DNA of 64,000 nucleotides from Bactericera cockerelli (GCA_024516035.1 CM044961.1:2106020-2170019); one strand, 5' to 3'. Counted from the first letter of the stretch, positions 10,001-20,743 are shown. The notes: a model not told the origin generated them from the sequence alone. Numbers and translations: made by a program.

Positions 10001-11268
10001 GCTTGAATATTATAGTAAAGAACTTACATAAATTACAGATGGAGGATGAATTTCTCTTTAACATTTATTCGGCACTTATAAACCCTGATGATGCAGACAA
10101 GAAATATTTTAGATTATCAAGAAATTATGTAATCCAGGATGATATAATTTATTACAAACATTTTTATAAATATGAGAAACAATTGTTAGTAGCAGTACCT
10201 AATTCATTGGTTGATGAAATTTTAAAATTTTATCATGATAATTGTGTAAATGGAGCACACTTAGGTGCGGAGAAAACATATTGGAAAGTGAAGTTGAAAT
10301 ATCACTGGCCTACTATGTTAAATGATATTAATAACTATGTTAAATCATGTGAATCTTGTCAGAAGAGGAAGGTACCTCGTACCGGAAAGCAGGGTCTTTT
10401 GCAACCTATCAAAGTACCAATCACAGGAAAACCATTGGAATCAGTTTTCATAGACTTCATGGGTCCAATTAACCCAAAGTCAAAGAGTTGTCAGTATATT
10501 ATTGTGTTAACAGATAGCTGTACGAAATTTGTTATTGCGAAGGCTGTTAGGGAAGCCACAAGTAAAGTAACAGCCGAATTTTTGTTGGATGTTATTACAA
10601 CATTTGGTTGTTTTAAAGAGTTACATAGTGACAGAGGATCACATTTTGTTAATGAAACTATTAAACTATTGTGCAAAGCGTTGCAAATTAGTCATAAAAT
10701 ATCAAGTCCTTATAGGCCACAATCACAGGGTTCGGTAGAACGAATGAACGGCGTGATATGTGATATGATATCCCATTACGTTAATGAACAAGGATCAAAC
10801 TGGGCTAATGTATTAAAGTCCGTAGTTTTTAGCTATAATAATTCGCCCCATCAAGTCACAAGATATACGCCTAATTATCTTATGTTCGGTTTTGAACCAA
10901 CACAACCAATAGAATTGGAGATTTTAACTCCTCAAGACGCTCAACATGATGTCATTAAGGCCATTGAACTAATTAATAAAATTAGAAAAGAGGTCCCAAA
11001 TATTTTGCACAAAGCGCAAAATAAGGAAAAGATTAGGTATGACAGAAATCATAAACATGTAGAATTTTACCCCGGACAGTTGGTTCTTGTTGAGTTTCCT
11101 AATATACATGATAGGAATAACTCGAAATTCAATAGTAAATTCAAAGGACCGTGGAAGATTTTAAGGAAAATTTCAGATGTGAATTATGTAATAAGATTAG
11201 AGCGTAATGGAAAAATGATCGATGACGTAGTACATATTGCTAGAATAAAACCATTCCATAGTCGTTAA
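6991..11268 (+). CDS. Gypsy-1 Pol (1425 aa) with inserted TARG1/OARD1-like macrodomain
   Basis: Polyprotein for reverse transcription and integration. Domains by residue: aspartic protease with DTG at 22-24; a macrodomain at about 215-350, opening EYDGDLFKSP...LVHCIS and ending in the LPRLCSGPGMLEW loop; a linker with IINPTGYHKYVKKGDLIG; reverse transcriptase with VPKKDGGRRLVCDFSRIN and YIDD (719-722); RNase H with YTDAS (about 871-875); integrase with an HHCC-type finger (SCESCQKRK) and catalytic D1155, D1214 and E1250 (35 residues between the last two). The macrodomain resembles the ADP-ribose glycohydrolase TARG1. K282 falls where that family has its catalytic lysine, but Gly323 occupies the place of the catalytic aspartate. 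No env follows. The frame is unbroken, so the copy may be active. Confidence 0.93.
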   Translation: MTALFCQVIEKNGPSKIRILFDTGATISIVDSKVIDLTKVNTSSMTKIFSAGGSEMSCLGKTTIFLTINGRPFQQEVYIVENIESSDVILGVDFMNKNRININFASKKISYTDRNKEVVLSQKVDSQAHQQNVLNRNADENSFLYRDIEPREIIVGNDNNTRLSINKSPKESSLKTKKGAEVGVSALDIIKNVKQVKLSTGQNRKQCTSKLVLNEYDGDLFKSPENYSLVHCISNDWKSKGLAKAFRDKFGRLELLKSVKVNVGELVFLKLTSRFIIYLVVKYEYSEKPKIENLRKTLEQLKEFVQKYNITKLALPRLCSGPGMLEWSVVKNMIVNIFSDVEVEFSVYNLERQGNKRLQFTEEKEFCKLNLAPTCVNQDDVVPEVNNNRKSRMVFSHDDYVLLPKSESLVRIVSKFRGKGYFQPNVSYLETNNIYIEDQEMSVGSSDNILIINPTGYHKYVKKGDLIGIIQDREKDSHSEFINTIESEPHEKNMSQLKERNLNLNKPFRDLGGNTVDINEKLSKQEKLAIRKLLNKFIHVFAKNEYDFLTPKLDPYKIELENEEPVYCAPYKLNPKEKSILDSIIDEWVKVGIMEPCSEGSEYCSPMFLVPKKDGGRRLVCDFSRINEKIKRDVTPIGNFQTFFDCLEGSRYFSTMDINSAFMNMPLSKECQKYATVTSHRGLFKFLRLPQGLKTSPTAWTRAIIKVLNPILYRGVVCYIDDILSYSKDFHQHLSILETTFTRLQMNNLKIKASKCKFGYDSVDVLGHNISAAGIFPAQKNIESINNIDVKSLNTQRGVRAFLGAIGFFRKFIRSFSEISFPLTQLTKKEYEGKKITLTEGQTQAFYKLKAAITQCPVLEYYNPNRETILYTDASAYGIGGCLVQRDNEGKEHPVAYISRKLKDVENRYSSSELELTALVYCINYWREYLLFQHFTVYTDNRSLVQLTKNVKDRGSRLQRLVTKLIDFSFTVKTISGKSNRIADFLSRFPEDKYAEDDKIEMECLNIIVKNLHKLQMEDEFLFNIYSALINPDDADKKYFRLSRNYVIQDDIIYYKHFYKYEKQLLVAVPNSLVDEILKFYHDNCVNGAHLGAEKTYWKVKLKYHWPTMLNDINNYVKSCESCQKRKVPRTGKQGLLQPIKVPITGKPLESVFIDFMGPINPKSKSCQYIIVLTDSCTKFVIAKAVREATSKVTAEFLLDVITTFGCFKELHSDRGSHFVNETIKLLCKALQISHKISSPYRPQSQGSVERMNGVICDMISHYVNEQGSNWANVLKSVVFSYNNSPHQVTRYTPNYLMFGFEPTQPIELEILTPQDAQHDVIKAIELINKIRKEVPNILHKAQNKEKIRYDRNHKHVEFYPGQLVLVEFPNIHDRNNSKFNSKFKGPWKILRKISDVNYVIRLERNGKMIDDVVHIARIKPFHSR

Positions 11269-12985
11269 TTTGCACAAAGATAATTTTATTAAGCATATAT
11301 TCATGTAGAAGTTTTAGAAGTAAGGTACTAGAGTTTATAATCAGTTGGTAGATTTTAAGATGTTGTACTTTTAGTCTTAAGATATATGTATAGTATACGA
11401 GTATATACGTCATTAGTTTGCAAAATGAATAATTACTAAAGCAAACTCAAAATTTGATACAAAGTAGATACATACGATTCTTGCACAAACGGGGCTCATA
11501 TTTTTATTATTTGTTGACATTAGAATTTTTACTTAGCAGGAAAAAAAAAAAAAAAAAAATTGGTTTTGTTTACAGTAGAACTCATTGTCCTCAGACGAGA
11601 GCTGTCGCTATCCATTTCTTGTAATCCTATATCTTAAACTCTTCATTTCCTTAGTCCTATTATGTTTCCGTGTATGAATGAATGACTGCAAGATAAAAAA
11701 ATATTATATTTTACAAGTTTTTTGAGTTCAATTTGTTATTAAATTGAGAATTGAAAAGAAAAGTGAGTCAGTTCAATAGAAGATGAACATACAAATTATA
11801 CAAAATTTAAAGCAGTATTAAAGAGAAGATGAGATTCCTTACAAGAAGGAATGATTAAAGGCTTCCAGCCAGAATTACACAAATCAAGAATCAAGAAGAA
11901 GTTAATATTTACATGCAGAATGTAAAGAAGTCTATCAGAAATACCACATTTGCAAGACAATCAAACGGAGATTATCAGTTAAAGCAGAAAATTTTTCATG
12001 CAGGAAGAGTGCGGAATACAATAAATATAAATTACACTGAAGATGCAGCCTACATATGGATCAGCAAATACTTATAACAGCAGAAAACTGTATGAATTGT
12101 AACCAGTTGACATTGTTTGTTCCCATGAAATAAAAAAATGTTCTGTCTATTTGAAATTTTCAATTACCTATGTATGTTTGTCTCTTTGTATTCAAAAATA
12201 ATCATGTATCTAATAAATGTGTTGCTGTATTAAACAATGTACTAATGAATAATTTCTTTTACAGTTGGCCAACTAAATAATTTATTTTATGGAAAGATGA
12301 AAATGGAACATATTTACTCGCGACATTCATAGTTAGAGACCTAGTTTTTGTTGACTGCAGCTTCAAAAACTTAGGTATCTGACTCAAGCACGATCAAACA
12401 TACAAACATAATAATAAAAATAGAAAGTAGTAATTAGCACTTTTCAAAAATGATCCATTCTCATTTCGCCTCATGTACTGTTTATAATTATTGATTGTTC
12501 TTTATGTTGATTATTATGCATTATTCATTTACCTTTATGTAACTATTTATCATTGTTTATTCTTATTGATTGAATGTTTAGGCTACATTTAATTTTATGC
12601 CATTTGAGTAATATATTTTGTGTTTTATTACCAACTATTTTCCAGATGTCCTTTGAGAGCTCGACTGTTATTACAGTAAACTTGTCAGTACAAACAGTAC
12701 CTAACTTAAGAGAGACTAAGCAGAACTCAAGAACTCAATTGACACTTCATGTACGACGAAATAAGACTGCCAAACATTGTATGTAAATAATGATGATTAT
12801 CTTATTTAAGAAAATCATGCGTGATATGCTTCTGTGCAGTAACAATATTGATGAAGTAGAATGTTATGTAAAGTGTGTATATACTAGTGGTGTTATTGAT
12901 TCGAATGCGAGTGCAATAATTTTGGGCATCTGAGGGATGTGCCAGAACCTGAGGGCAGGTTCATTTTTTGAAGGGGTGGTAGATT
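11269..12985 (+). other. Gypsy-1 3' internal non-coding region
   Basis: About 1.7 kb between the pol stop and the 3' LTR. AT-rich, with a run of A's at about 11540. No envelope-like or other supported ORF is visible; the 70-residue frame at 12574-12786 has no recognisable motif. It ends with the purine-rich AAGGGGTGGTAGA that probably primes plus-strand synthesis. Confidence 0.6.
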
Positions 12986-13426
12986 TGTCACCGGAGCAAC
13001 CTAGTTATGAAAAACAATGTGTTTGCAATTTTTGTAAACATGGGTCCTCCTGGCATGACAACGACCAAACCTCGGGGCAGTCGAAGTGAGTGAGTTCTAG
13101 CGAGTGGTTGAGTTCCTGCCGGTGAGTCCAATTTCCATCTACCTTATTATTTTCGATAGGCTCTCAGAGGACAACTTAATATTACAATTATTACACCCTT
13201 GATTATTTTTATTATAAATACATAAATATATTTAAGGTACAAGAATTATTTAATTCTTTTTATTTATCACTCATTTCTTTTCTTAAACACTAAGGCGCTT
13301 GTTGGAACTTTGTTAATGGTTCGAACTCTATATTTATAGAACCGCATCATTGGCAAGGATTCCGCTAACTTGTGTTCTTAGTCGTTCCACCCCAAAAAGA
13401 GATTAGGACTGCCGGGGTCGGTAACA
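12986..13426 (+). repeat. Gypsy-1 3' LTR
   Basis: 441-bp direct copy of 5443-5883, with no difference found on reading. Followed by the AAGC target duplication at 13427-13430. Confidence 0.95.
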
Positions 13427-13664
13427 AAGCCCAGAACTAAAAAATTTAATATTCGATAAAAAGATAGCCCATAAATTATATAAAATAAACAACTCGAAAA
13501 AATTTAAGAATAGGTTCAGTTTTCTTAGAAAGCAATGTAAAAAAAAGTCGCTCGCAGACTTCAAATATCACATACAAAAAACAGAAAAATATCTTCAAAC
13601 AAACCCTAAATACTTCTGGTCCCACACATTACAATCGCGCAAAGATAAAACAGTATCACAGAAC

Positions 13665-15398
13665 ATGTCTTATAAAAATAAATCATCTGAAAACCCAAAA
13701 GAAATAGCCAACATGTTCGCACACAATTTCGCCAATGTCTATTCAACAGAAAAATTAGCTTCACCACAATTTTTTTACGCTGACGGACGCATCAGTCACT
13801 TGTCAAACATAATTATAGAAAGAGGCGAAATCATAAACATACTGAAGAAACTAAAACCAGATTCCTCGTCTGGTCCGGATGATGTCCCGCCCATATTACT
13901 TAAGAATTGCGCTCAAGCCTTATCATACCCCCTACACTTAATCTTCAACCAATCACTATCCGAAGGAATTTATCCAACAATATGGAAAAATTCATTTGTT
14001 ATACCCATTCCAAAAGGAGGAGACAAATCAAAAATAGAGAACTATAGACCAATATCTAAAATATCTACAATACCCAAAGTTTTAGATAACATTATTTACA
14101 ACAAAATTTTCCCTATCTTGTCACCTCTTATAATTAACAATCAACACGGGTTTACCAAAAATAAATCTACAACCTCTAACCTGTTATCGTTTACGCACAG
14201 AGTAAACTCAGTACTTGAACAGGGTCTACAGTTTGACTGCTGCGCGACGGACTATAGCAAGGCGTTCGATAAAATTATAATAAATATTCTTTGCGCAAAG
14301 CTTGAGGCTTATGGTATCTCGGACCCTTTGCTGTCCTGGTTTTACCACTGCCTGTCGAACAGACGTCAAACTGTGAGACTAAAAAATAAACTATCTGGCG
14401 CATATGCTTTTTCAGACCAATTTGAAGCTATGTCGGGATGTATACAGGGTGGGCATACATCAGGACTTCTCTTTAACCTATACATAAATGATGTATCTGA
14501 GGTGCTAAATAGTATACACATAGACGGAAATAAGATCAATTACTGGTTATATGCTGACGACAAACGCATAGGTATTGCTATTAAATCTTGCGCTGACCAT
14601 ACTCTTCTACAAAATACCCTTGACAAAATGTATGAATGGTGTCTAACTAATAAACTCGAACTCAACATTAATAAATGCAAAGTGATCACCTACCACCACA
14701 CCAAGAACCCTTCCATTTATAATTATAAAATAAATAACACACCACTTATCAGAGTTAACGAAACCCGGGACCTCGGAGTAACATTCCAATCTGATCTCAA
14801 ATTTACAACTCACTACAGTAATATAAAAAATAAAGCTTTGAGGGTATTGGGGTTCGTTAACCGAGAATCGAAAGACTTTAAAAATCCGAACACCTACAAA
14901 ATCTTATACATGACACTTGTGAGGCCCATCCTAGAATATGCCTCACAGGTGTGGTCACCACACTATAAGATAAATACAGCAGACTTAGAGTATGTGCAGC
15001 GCAGATTCCTAAGATCTTATGCCTTCAAAGTAGGAATACAACAAGAACACAAATACTATTTTAATTATAAACCCATTCTTGTAAAATGTGACATACAAAC
15101 CCTTGAGGACAGGAGGAAGATATACGATGCAATATACTTTTATAAAATAATGAATAATTTAATAGACCTGCCTGAATTACTAGAAGATGTCAATATCAGA
15201 ATCAATATTAAAAACACTAGGAATTGCGATTTATTTCAAAAAAGACAAACAAAAACTAATTTTTCCAAATTCTCCACTTTAAATCGCATGATTGATATTT
15301 ACAATACAACAACCAAAAATAATCCTAGCATCGATATATTCTTCCTGTCCTTGAGTACATTTAAAAACCAAATTTCGTTATGCTTTGGCAACCTATAA
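13665..15398 (+). CDS. Jockey/CR1-like reverse transcriptase (3' part of split pol)
   Basis: 577-residue frame coding the reverse transcriptase of the element interrupted by Gypsy-1. The frame is open upstream of the first ATG and runs back to 13427. Motifs: SGPDDVPPILLKNC (fingers), NYRPISKISTIPKVLDNI, CCATDYSKAFDKI (motif A), SGCIQGGHTSGLLFNLYIND (motif B), YWLYADDKRIGI (catalytic YADD), and a C-terminal thumb region with LVRPILEYASQVWSP. The stop at 15396-15398 is followed by about 220 bp of 3' UTR and a TAAA tail. The Gypsy insertion makes it inactive as a retrotransposon although the frame itself is intact. Confidence 0.88.
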   Translation: MSYKNKSSENPKEIANMFAHNFANVYSTEKLASPQFFYADGRISHLSNIIIERGEIINILKKLKPDSSSGPDDVPPILLKNCAQALSYPLHLIFNQSLSEGIYPTIWKNSFVIPIPKGGDKSKIENYRPISKISTIPKVLDNIIYNKIFPILSPLIINNQHGFTKNKSTTSNLLSFTHRVNSVLEQGLQFDCCATDYSKAFDKIIINILCAKLEAYGISDPLLSWFYHCLSNRRQTVRLKNKLSGAYAFSDQFEAMSGCIQGGHTSGLLFNLYINDVSEVLNSIHIDGNKINYWLYADDKRIGIAIKSCADHTLLQNTLDKMYEWCLTNKLELNINKCKVITYHHTKNPSIYNYKINNTPLIRVNETRDLGVTFQSDLKFTTHYSNIKNKALRVLGFVNRESKDFKNPNTYKILYMTLVRPILEYASQVWSPHYKINTADLEYVQRRFLRSYAFKVGIQQEHKYYFNYKPILVKCDIQTLEDRRKIYDAIYFYKIMNNLIDLPELLEDVNIRINIKNTRNCDLFQKRQTKTNFSKFSTLNRMIDIYNTTTKNNPSIDIFFLSLSTFKNQISLCFGNL

Positions 15399-15620
15399 CA
15401 TGAATTAATATTAATATTTTATTATCTGAATCATACATTTCTCTTAAAGAATTACCTTTCATTTATATGGATTTTTAATTTTAATTTTACTTATTAATTT
15501 TAAGTGTGTAAACATGATGGTAATCATGTTATTTTTCATGATTACCACCTTGTTAATGGCAGATTGTAATTTATTGTAATGCCGTAAATTGTAATATAAA
15601 TAAATAAATAAATAAATAAA

Positions 15621-17326
15621 TCATACACGTAAATGCAATAGTATTATCATACGAGTATACGTAAATGCAATAAAAAAACAAAAAGAGATAGTAAGGAGAA
15701 AACGAATGAGGTGTGCCTTAAATTTTATTTCTTTATTATAATGTTTATGACAAGAGTTTTACAAACTTATTCATTTTATAGCAATGAAACAAGAGTCAAT
15801 TTAGGCGTTTATTGTCATGATATCACTTCTTTGTAGGAAACATTCGTTCTCCCTTTTTTTCCACACGAAGTGTATTTTTTGAGGATATCAGACACTATTT
15901 TTTTTTTTTTGTCAAAGGTATAAAATCGAGACAAGATGTTCCAATTAATGTACAAATAATTTTATATTACCAAAGCTTTTTTTATCATTATCTAACCTGG
16001 TTGTAGTACACCAAGAAAAATCCTTGCTCATATGTACTACTACGGCAATGCCTTGTCCACTTTTAATGCGAAAAACGGGGTTCCAGCTGTATTATGTAAG
16101 TTTGTCTTCCTGAAAGTTTGATAACAGAGTCAAACCCACAAATTAATTTAATTTTATTAAAACAATTACATGAATATCGATTCATTTATTTATTTTTAAA
16201 TTAAATCTTCAAAAAATATTATTATATTTTACGAGAGAAAAAATGTACTCGCCCAGAGATAAGAACCCATGATGCTACGCGTTGTGTTGCTAGAGCAATC
16301 TTTTACGTAAATTGTGCATTGGAAGTGGGTCGATAAACTTTTGCTATATGAAATCAAGTGTACCTACGCTTGAAATTTTTCTGTGATTGTGCGATTTTTA
16401 TTATAATTTTGTTATTTCCTCGCATAAAAACTGCACGAAGTTTTTCTCAAAATCCCACTTTGAAGCCCATCTTGGTCCGTGCACATCTACAATTAGGATA
16501 TGTGTGTAAAGCTATAACCAAACTTTCAACTACAAACGTTCTGGTAGTTATTGGGGCGGGATAAAATGAACATATTATAAAAAAACATTAATAATTTGTG
16601 TAATTATATGAAACTTTTTGAGTATTCACGACAGGGTCGTTATGACGCCATGAAGTAAAATTTACTATGAAATCATAATATGCTTCCATCACGAAATAAT
16701 TGGTTTTGGAAACGAAACGAGCGTTTCGCTTGAAATCTCAAGAACGGTAAGTCGCAGAGAGATAAAATTTGGCATGTAACTTTATGGTGTTAAAAGTACG
16801 CACCCAGAATTACGAAAATCTGCTATTTTGTTTTTCGTAATACCTCGGAAATATAAAAATTCAAATATCTCGTGAATTATAAGTGTTATCGACAAAAATA
16901 TTTTTTATAAAATCGTCTTTCTTGATGATTTTACATGCATTTTTCATACTTTGAGCATATTTGATTTCAACACAAGGAAGTGTTTAACACAAGGAAGCAT
17001 GGCGCAAGAGGTGGTGCTGCGCGCATAGATCCGTGGGTTCAATAAAAAAAGAAAAAAACCTGCTCAAGTTCCGGTAATAGAAAGTCGTGTGTGATGTGTC
17101 ATGTTCAAACCAGTTTATTTTTTTCGTTTTCGTCTTTTACTACGACTTTTCTATCTCAAGGGAGTGTCACCCCAGTTACAAAATTTGGTTGGAATTCCTT
17201 TTTAGGTTTTTGATAGTGTCACGTTGTGGAAAATTTAAATTTATTTGTGAAATGATTTTTTTTTTTTAATTTTTAACGCCTCTTTCAAATTTACAGACAT
17301 ACATATATCATCATTTCTTTTCTCAG
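15621..17326. other. non-coding intron-like stretch
   Basis: AT-rich sequence with no supported gene, between the retroelement nest and exon 3 of gene A. It holds a T-run near 15897-15910, a TAGTACACCAAGAAAAATC segment near 15994-16012 whose inverted form occurs near 2278-2300, and a tRNA-like antisense remnant near 16250-16310. Under the gene A model all of this is part of a ~15-kb intron filled by transposons. Confidence 0.5.
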
Positions 17327-17648
17327 AAAACCGAGCGATGGAGCATCAGGCAGTACAGCTAATCCACCAGCAGGACAAGGTCAAACGACCAATACAGCTA
17401 ATGTGCTCGCAGTTCCAAGTCAAAGTCGGAATGAACCTGTTAAAAAACGAAGATATCGTAGTTCATATACTACTCCTTCTGACTTCATTGCAAATCAACA
17501 TGGTCAGATGATGCAACTTCCTCGCGATAAGAGCGCTGCTGCGCAACCGATTCCTTTTGTTAGTAATGTTAAGGGAAATTATTTTGAATTCAGACCTGAG
17601 CTGGAAAACAAGAATAAAACTGCTGATACTAAAAATTATTTCCACTAG
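17327..17648 (+). CDS. EAR-effector family C-terminal exon, probably gene A exon 3
   Basis: Begins after TTTCTTTTCTCAG and reads in phase 2 without a stop to TAG at 17646-17648. The peptide has KPSDGASG, a basic patch VKKRRYRSS (possible nuclear localisation signal), then the family's C-terminal module with TPSDFIANQHGQMMQLP and PIPFVSNVKGNYFEFRPEL. The last segment is homologous to PVPFVQEGSYMVFSREL of gene B. The exon's start (AAAACCGAGCGATGG) also resembles the start of gene C's broken exon 3 (AAAACCAAACGACACGG). The upstream partner with a matching phase-2 donor is at 2100, 15.2 kb away across nested transposons. Splicing between them is inferred and could be tested by RNA-seq. Confidence 0.7.
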
Positions 17649-17909
17649 TAAAAAAGTACAATAGTCTTTGTTGTAATTAGTGACCTGACACTTATGTAAT
17701 AAAACTAAAGAGAATAATATCTATTCATTTCAAAAGAGATTTTAACCATTATTATATTTAATAAGTTCTTATTTTTCCTTTTAGGCGCTTTAACCCTGCT
17801 AGGATCACATTTTTATTGATTACTTATTTTTTCAAAATATAATTTTTTTTATAAGCCATTGAATCAGTTTATTTATTAATTAAATTGATCAATTTTAAAA
17901 TCACAGGAG

Positions 17910-18140
17910 ATAGACGTGATCCATCCCACTTGCATGAGGCAATGTACCTAACATGCAGGTAGCATTACCTCGTTGGATCGCCAAAGAAATCCTCTGAAAG
18001 AGGAAAGCCTTGGCGGCCCTATTGCCAGTGAGACGAACCAAGCCATCACCAACAGTTTTAAAAAAGCTCTTCATCTCCTTGCTCCAAGGGCCCATTGTTT
18101 CGCATGCCAGGGGAACAAAGATGTAGTTCCCCTGAATAGT
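17910..18140 (-). pseudogene. fragment of RLE-type non-LTR element C-terminus
   Basis: On the minus strand a short frame reads VPLACETMGPWSKEM then KAFLFQRISLAIQRGNA and LGTLPH. This matches the extreme C-terminus of the 60-63 kb element (LAVETLGPFSRQF, FLRQRLSLAVQRGNASSLVG). It is a 3'-end fragment, as expected for a 5'-truncated retrotransposon copy, and lies just after gene A's last exon. Confidence 0.75.
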
Positions 18141-19079
18141 TCATTTTACAAAACAGACATGTTCTCAGACTTATTTTTAATATCAATCAACAGTCTTGTC
18201 TGGTTGGGAGACGTTAAACAGGGAGAATGTTCTTTCCAGTCCATCCGATGGATCGGACTAGCAGTAGAGATCCGTCAACTTTATCCGTACGTGTGAACGG
18301 CCCTGATGTTTGTATGACGAGTGACGAGACAAGGCGTTTTATATGGAAGAAATTGGTGTAAGAAATTCTATTTTCTTTCAATGGTAGTAATCTTCATCAG
18401 GGTTTTCAATTTTTACTTCCGATAAATTTCTAATATTAGAAATCGGAAGTATTGTGTTCGATTTTGTAAAAAAAATTTCTTTGCTCCGATTTCATTTTTT
18501 TTTTCCATATTTCTGGACATTTCATAACCTCTTGAGCAACTTTGGTTTTGTGTGTGTCTGTCGCTTAAAAACATTCCTCGGTACAGACGAATCTCAAAAA
18601 CTACTGAACGGATTTTGATGAAATTTTGTGAACGTATAGGAGACATTCTGTAGACGGTCAAATTCATCAACTTCGCACTAGCGTTTCTTGGTGATAGAGG
18701 CTATGCGCCTGACCACTAACTTTATACTTAAACTCTTATATCTCGTGAACGGTACACCCGATTGTGAAGAAATTTTGTATTTATATGCCTATTAATTAAT
18801 TAAATAAATTTTGATTTAGCTCTGATATTTAAGAAATATCTTGAAACAATCATTAAACGCTCGGCAGGCGACTATAATGAAGATCATTGGTTAAGATGTC
18901 GAAAAAGCCGATCACTGAGCACTCAGAAGACACTTTATGGGTTTGATGGCAGAGATTACCTAAGGCGATAATCACGTCCTTTGTCAATATTATTCTTTTC
19001 AAATACAAGTATTTATTATACATACGTATAAAGAGCCGCAGGCAATAATATTTATACATAGAGATCTACCCATTTTCAT
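18141..19079. other. non-coding sequence
   Basis: No supported gene. It contains short generic repeat sequence such as GAATCTCAAAAACTACTGAACGGATTTTGATGAAATT (about 18590-18625) and CTCGTGAACGGTACACCCGA (about 18742), phrases typical of dispersed insect DNA elements. Confidence 0.4.
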
Positions 19080-20743
19080 ATACAGGGTGTCCCACCAAAC
19101 TTGGACATCTCAAATTACTCGGCCCCTGAAAGAGTTTTTGAAAAATAAAAAAATCTAGAGTACATGTGCTAATTTTGTGGTTTCAGTTATGAATTTTTTT
19201 TTTTATACAGGGTGGTTCAAAAGTCAGAAATTGAGGTGTCAACTTTCGATTTTTAAATGAATCGACCTGAATTTTATTTGATAATTTTACTTCTAAATAA
19301 TTCCTGAGTACTTTTTTAAACAAATATATTACATACAGGGTGGTTTTTTTTCGACCAATTTTTTTTCTAAATCTTGAATAACTCAAGTTCGGTTAATTTT
19401 TTCGATAACAAGAATAGAAAGTGTTTGTGTAATGAATACACGCACTTTCAATTGGCATCAAAAATTTTTATACAGGGTGGTTCACAAGTGAAATAATGAC
19501 TTGATTTTTTTTAAAACCGAGTTTTTTTAATTTTTTATTTAGGATTAATAATTCTCGTCTAATTTTACATATTTTTCGTTAGTCATATCGAAAAACAAAA
19601 CTAAAGTGTTGTACAGGGTGAGACATAATTTTTTTGTAACACCCTGTATATGGGCAGTCAAAGAGACGCAAAATTAAATATAAAGACTAAATATGCAAGA
19701 AAAACTTTGATTTTTAATTAAACTAAAAAGTTATGGTGTTTTAACTAATATTGTCGCATGGACCACCCTGTAGATATTTTCTTAAACCATCATATGTGTA
19801 GTCGAAACTGTCTAAAATTCAACGAGGAGTCCAAATCTGAAAGAAAAAAAATTAATTCAAAAAGCCATGCTCAATTTTGTGTCTACACCTACCTACTTTT
19901 TATTTCAAGTTTTAAAATCATTCAGTGTGGACACCAAATTGTAAATGGCTTCAAATTCGTGTTTTTTACTTGTTTTTCCCACATGATTCGAAGTGTTCGT
20001 TGAATTTTATACAACTTAGAGTACCTACATGATAGTTTAAGAAAATATCTACAGGGTGGTCCATGCGACAATATTAGTTAAAAAACCATAACTTTTTAGT
20101 TTAATTAAAATCAAAGTTTTTCTTGCATATTTAGTCTTTATATTTAATTTTGCGTCTCTTTGACTGCCCATATACAGGGTGTTACAAAAAAATTATGTCT
20201 CACCCTGTACAACACTTTAGTTTTGTTTTTCGATATGACTAAAGAAAAATGTGTAAAATTAGACGAGAATTATTAATCCTAAATAAAAAATTAAAAAAAA
20301 CTCGGTTTTAAAAAAAATCAAGTCATTATTTCACTTGTAAACCACCCTGTATAAAATTTTTTGATGCCAATTGAAAGTGCGTGTATTCATTACACAAACA
20401 CTTTCTATTCTTGTTATCGAAAAAATTAACCGAACTTGAGTTATTCAAGATTTAGAAAAAAAAATTGGTCGAAAAAAAACCACCCTGTATGTAATATTTT
20501 TGTTTAAAAAAGTACTCAGGAATTATTTTAAAGTAAAATTATCAAATAAAATTCAGGTCAATCCATTTAAAAATCGAAAGTTGACACCTCAATTTCTGAC
20601 TTTTGAACCACCCTGTATAAATAAAAAAATTCATAACTGAAACCACAAAATTAGCACATGTACCCTAGATTTTTTTATTTTTCAAAAACTCTTTCAGGGG
20701 CCGAGTAATTTGAGGTGTCCAAGTTTGGTGGGACACCCTGTAT
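19080..20743. repeat. 1.66-kb palindromic foldback element with TACAGGGTG modules
   Basis: The two halves are inverted copies with few differences: the left end ATACAGGGTGTCCCACC pairs with GGTGGGACACCCTGTAT at the right end. Along each arm the sequence TACAGGGTG (or CACCCTGTA) recurs about seven times at roughly 100-150 bp intervals (for example near 19081, 19205, 19334, 19471, 19612). The element looks like a nested set of smaller inverted-repeat units, or a duplication of units each carrying its own terminus. The centre is near 19900. A diverged relative lies at about 31930-33537. No transposase ORF is present. Confidence 0.85.

Larger units (their letters stand above)
5443..13426 (+). mobile_element. 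Gypsy-1: complete Ty3/Gypsy element with macrodomain
   Basis: A 7984-bp LTR retrotransposon. The two 441-bp LTRs (5443-5883 and 12986-13426) start TGTCACC and end GGTAACA and look identical by eye, so insertion is recent. AAGC flanks both ends (5439-5442 and 13427-13430) as a 4-bp target duplication. Order: LTR, TGG-starting primer site just after 5883, gag (6243-7055), pol in the +1 frame (6991-11268), about 1.7 kb without an env ORF, a purine-rich AAGGGGTGGTAG before the 3' LTR. It is nested in a Jockey/CR1-like element. Both ORFs are intact. Confidence 0.95.
4946..15620 (+). mobile_element. Jockey/CR1-like retrotransposon split by Gypsy-1
   Basis: The left part (about 4946-5442) reads in one frame as the end of an endonuclease domain (ENLLDLCFTN, then DDYHPPLSINL). 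The right part (13427-15620) continues the same frame after the Gypsy element. Removing the insert and one copy of the 4-bp AAGC duplication joins the two parts in frame (...FAPWVS then PELKNLIF). The 3' end is a TAAA-type repeat at about 15597-15620 following ATGCCGTAAATTGTAATA. The 5' end is truncated near 4946, next to the RTE element. Confidence 0.8.

Noticed and set aside
12574..12786. Possible env or accessory ORF of Gypsy-1
   Set aside because: Only 70 residues, no signal peptide plus transmembrane arrangement and no known motif.
19183..20003. Short ORFs within the TACAGGGTG palindrome
   Set aside because: AT-rich chance frames. No transposase motifs.
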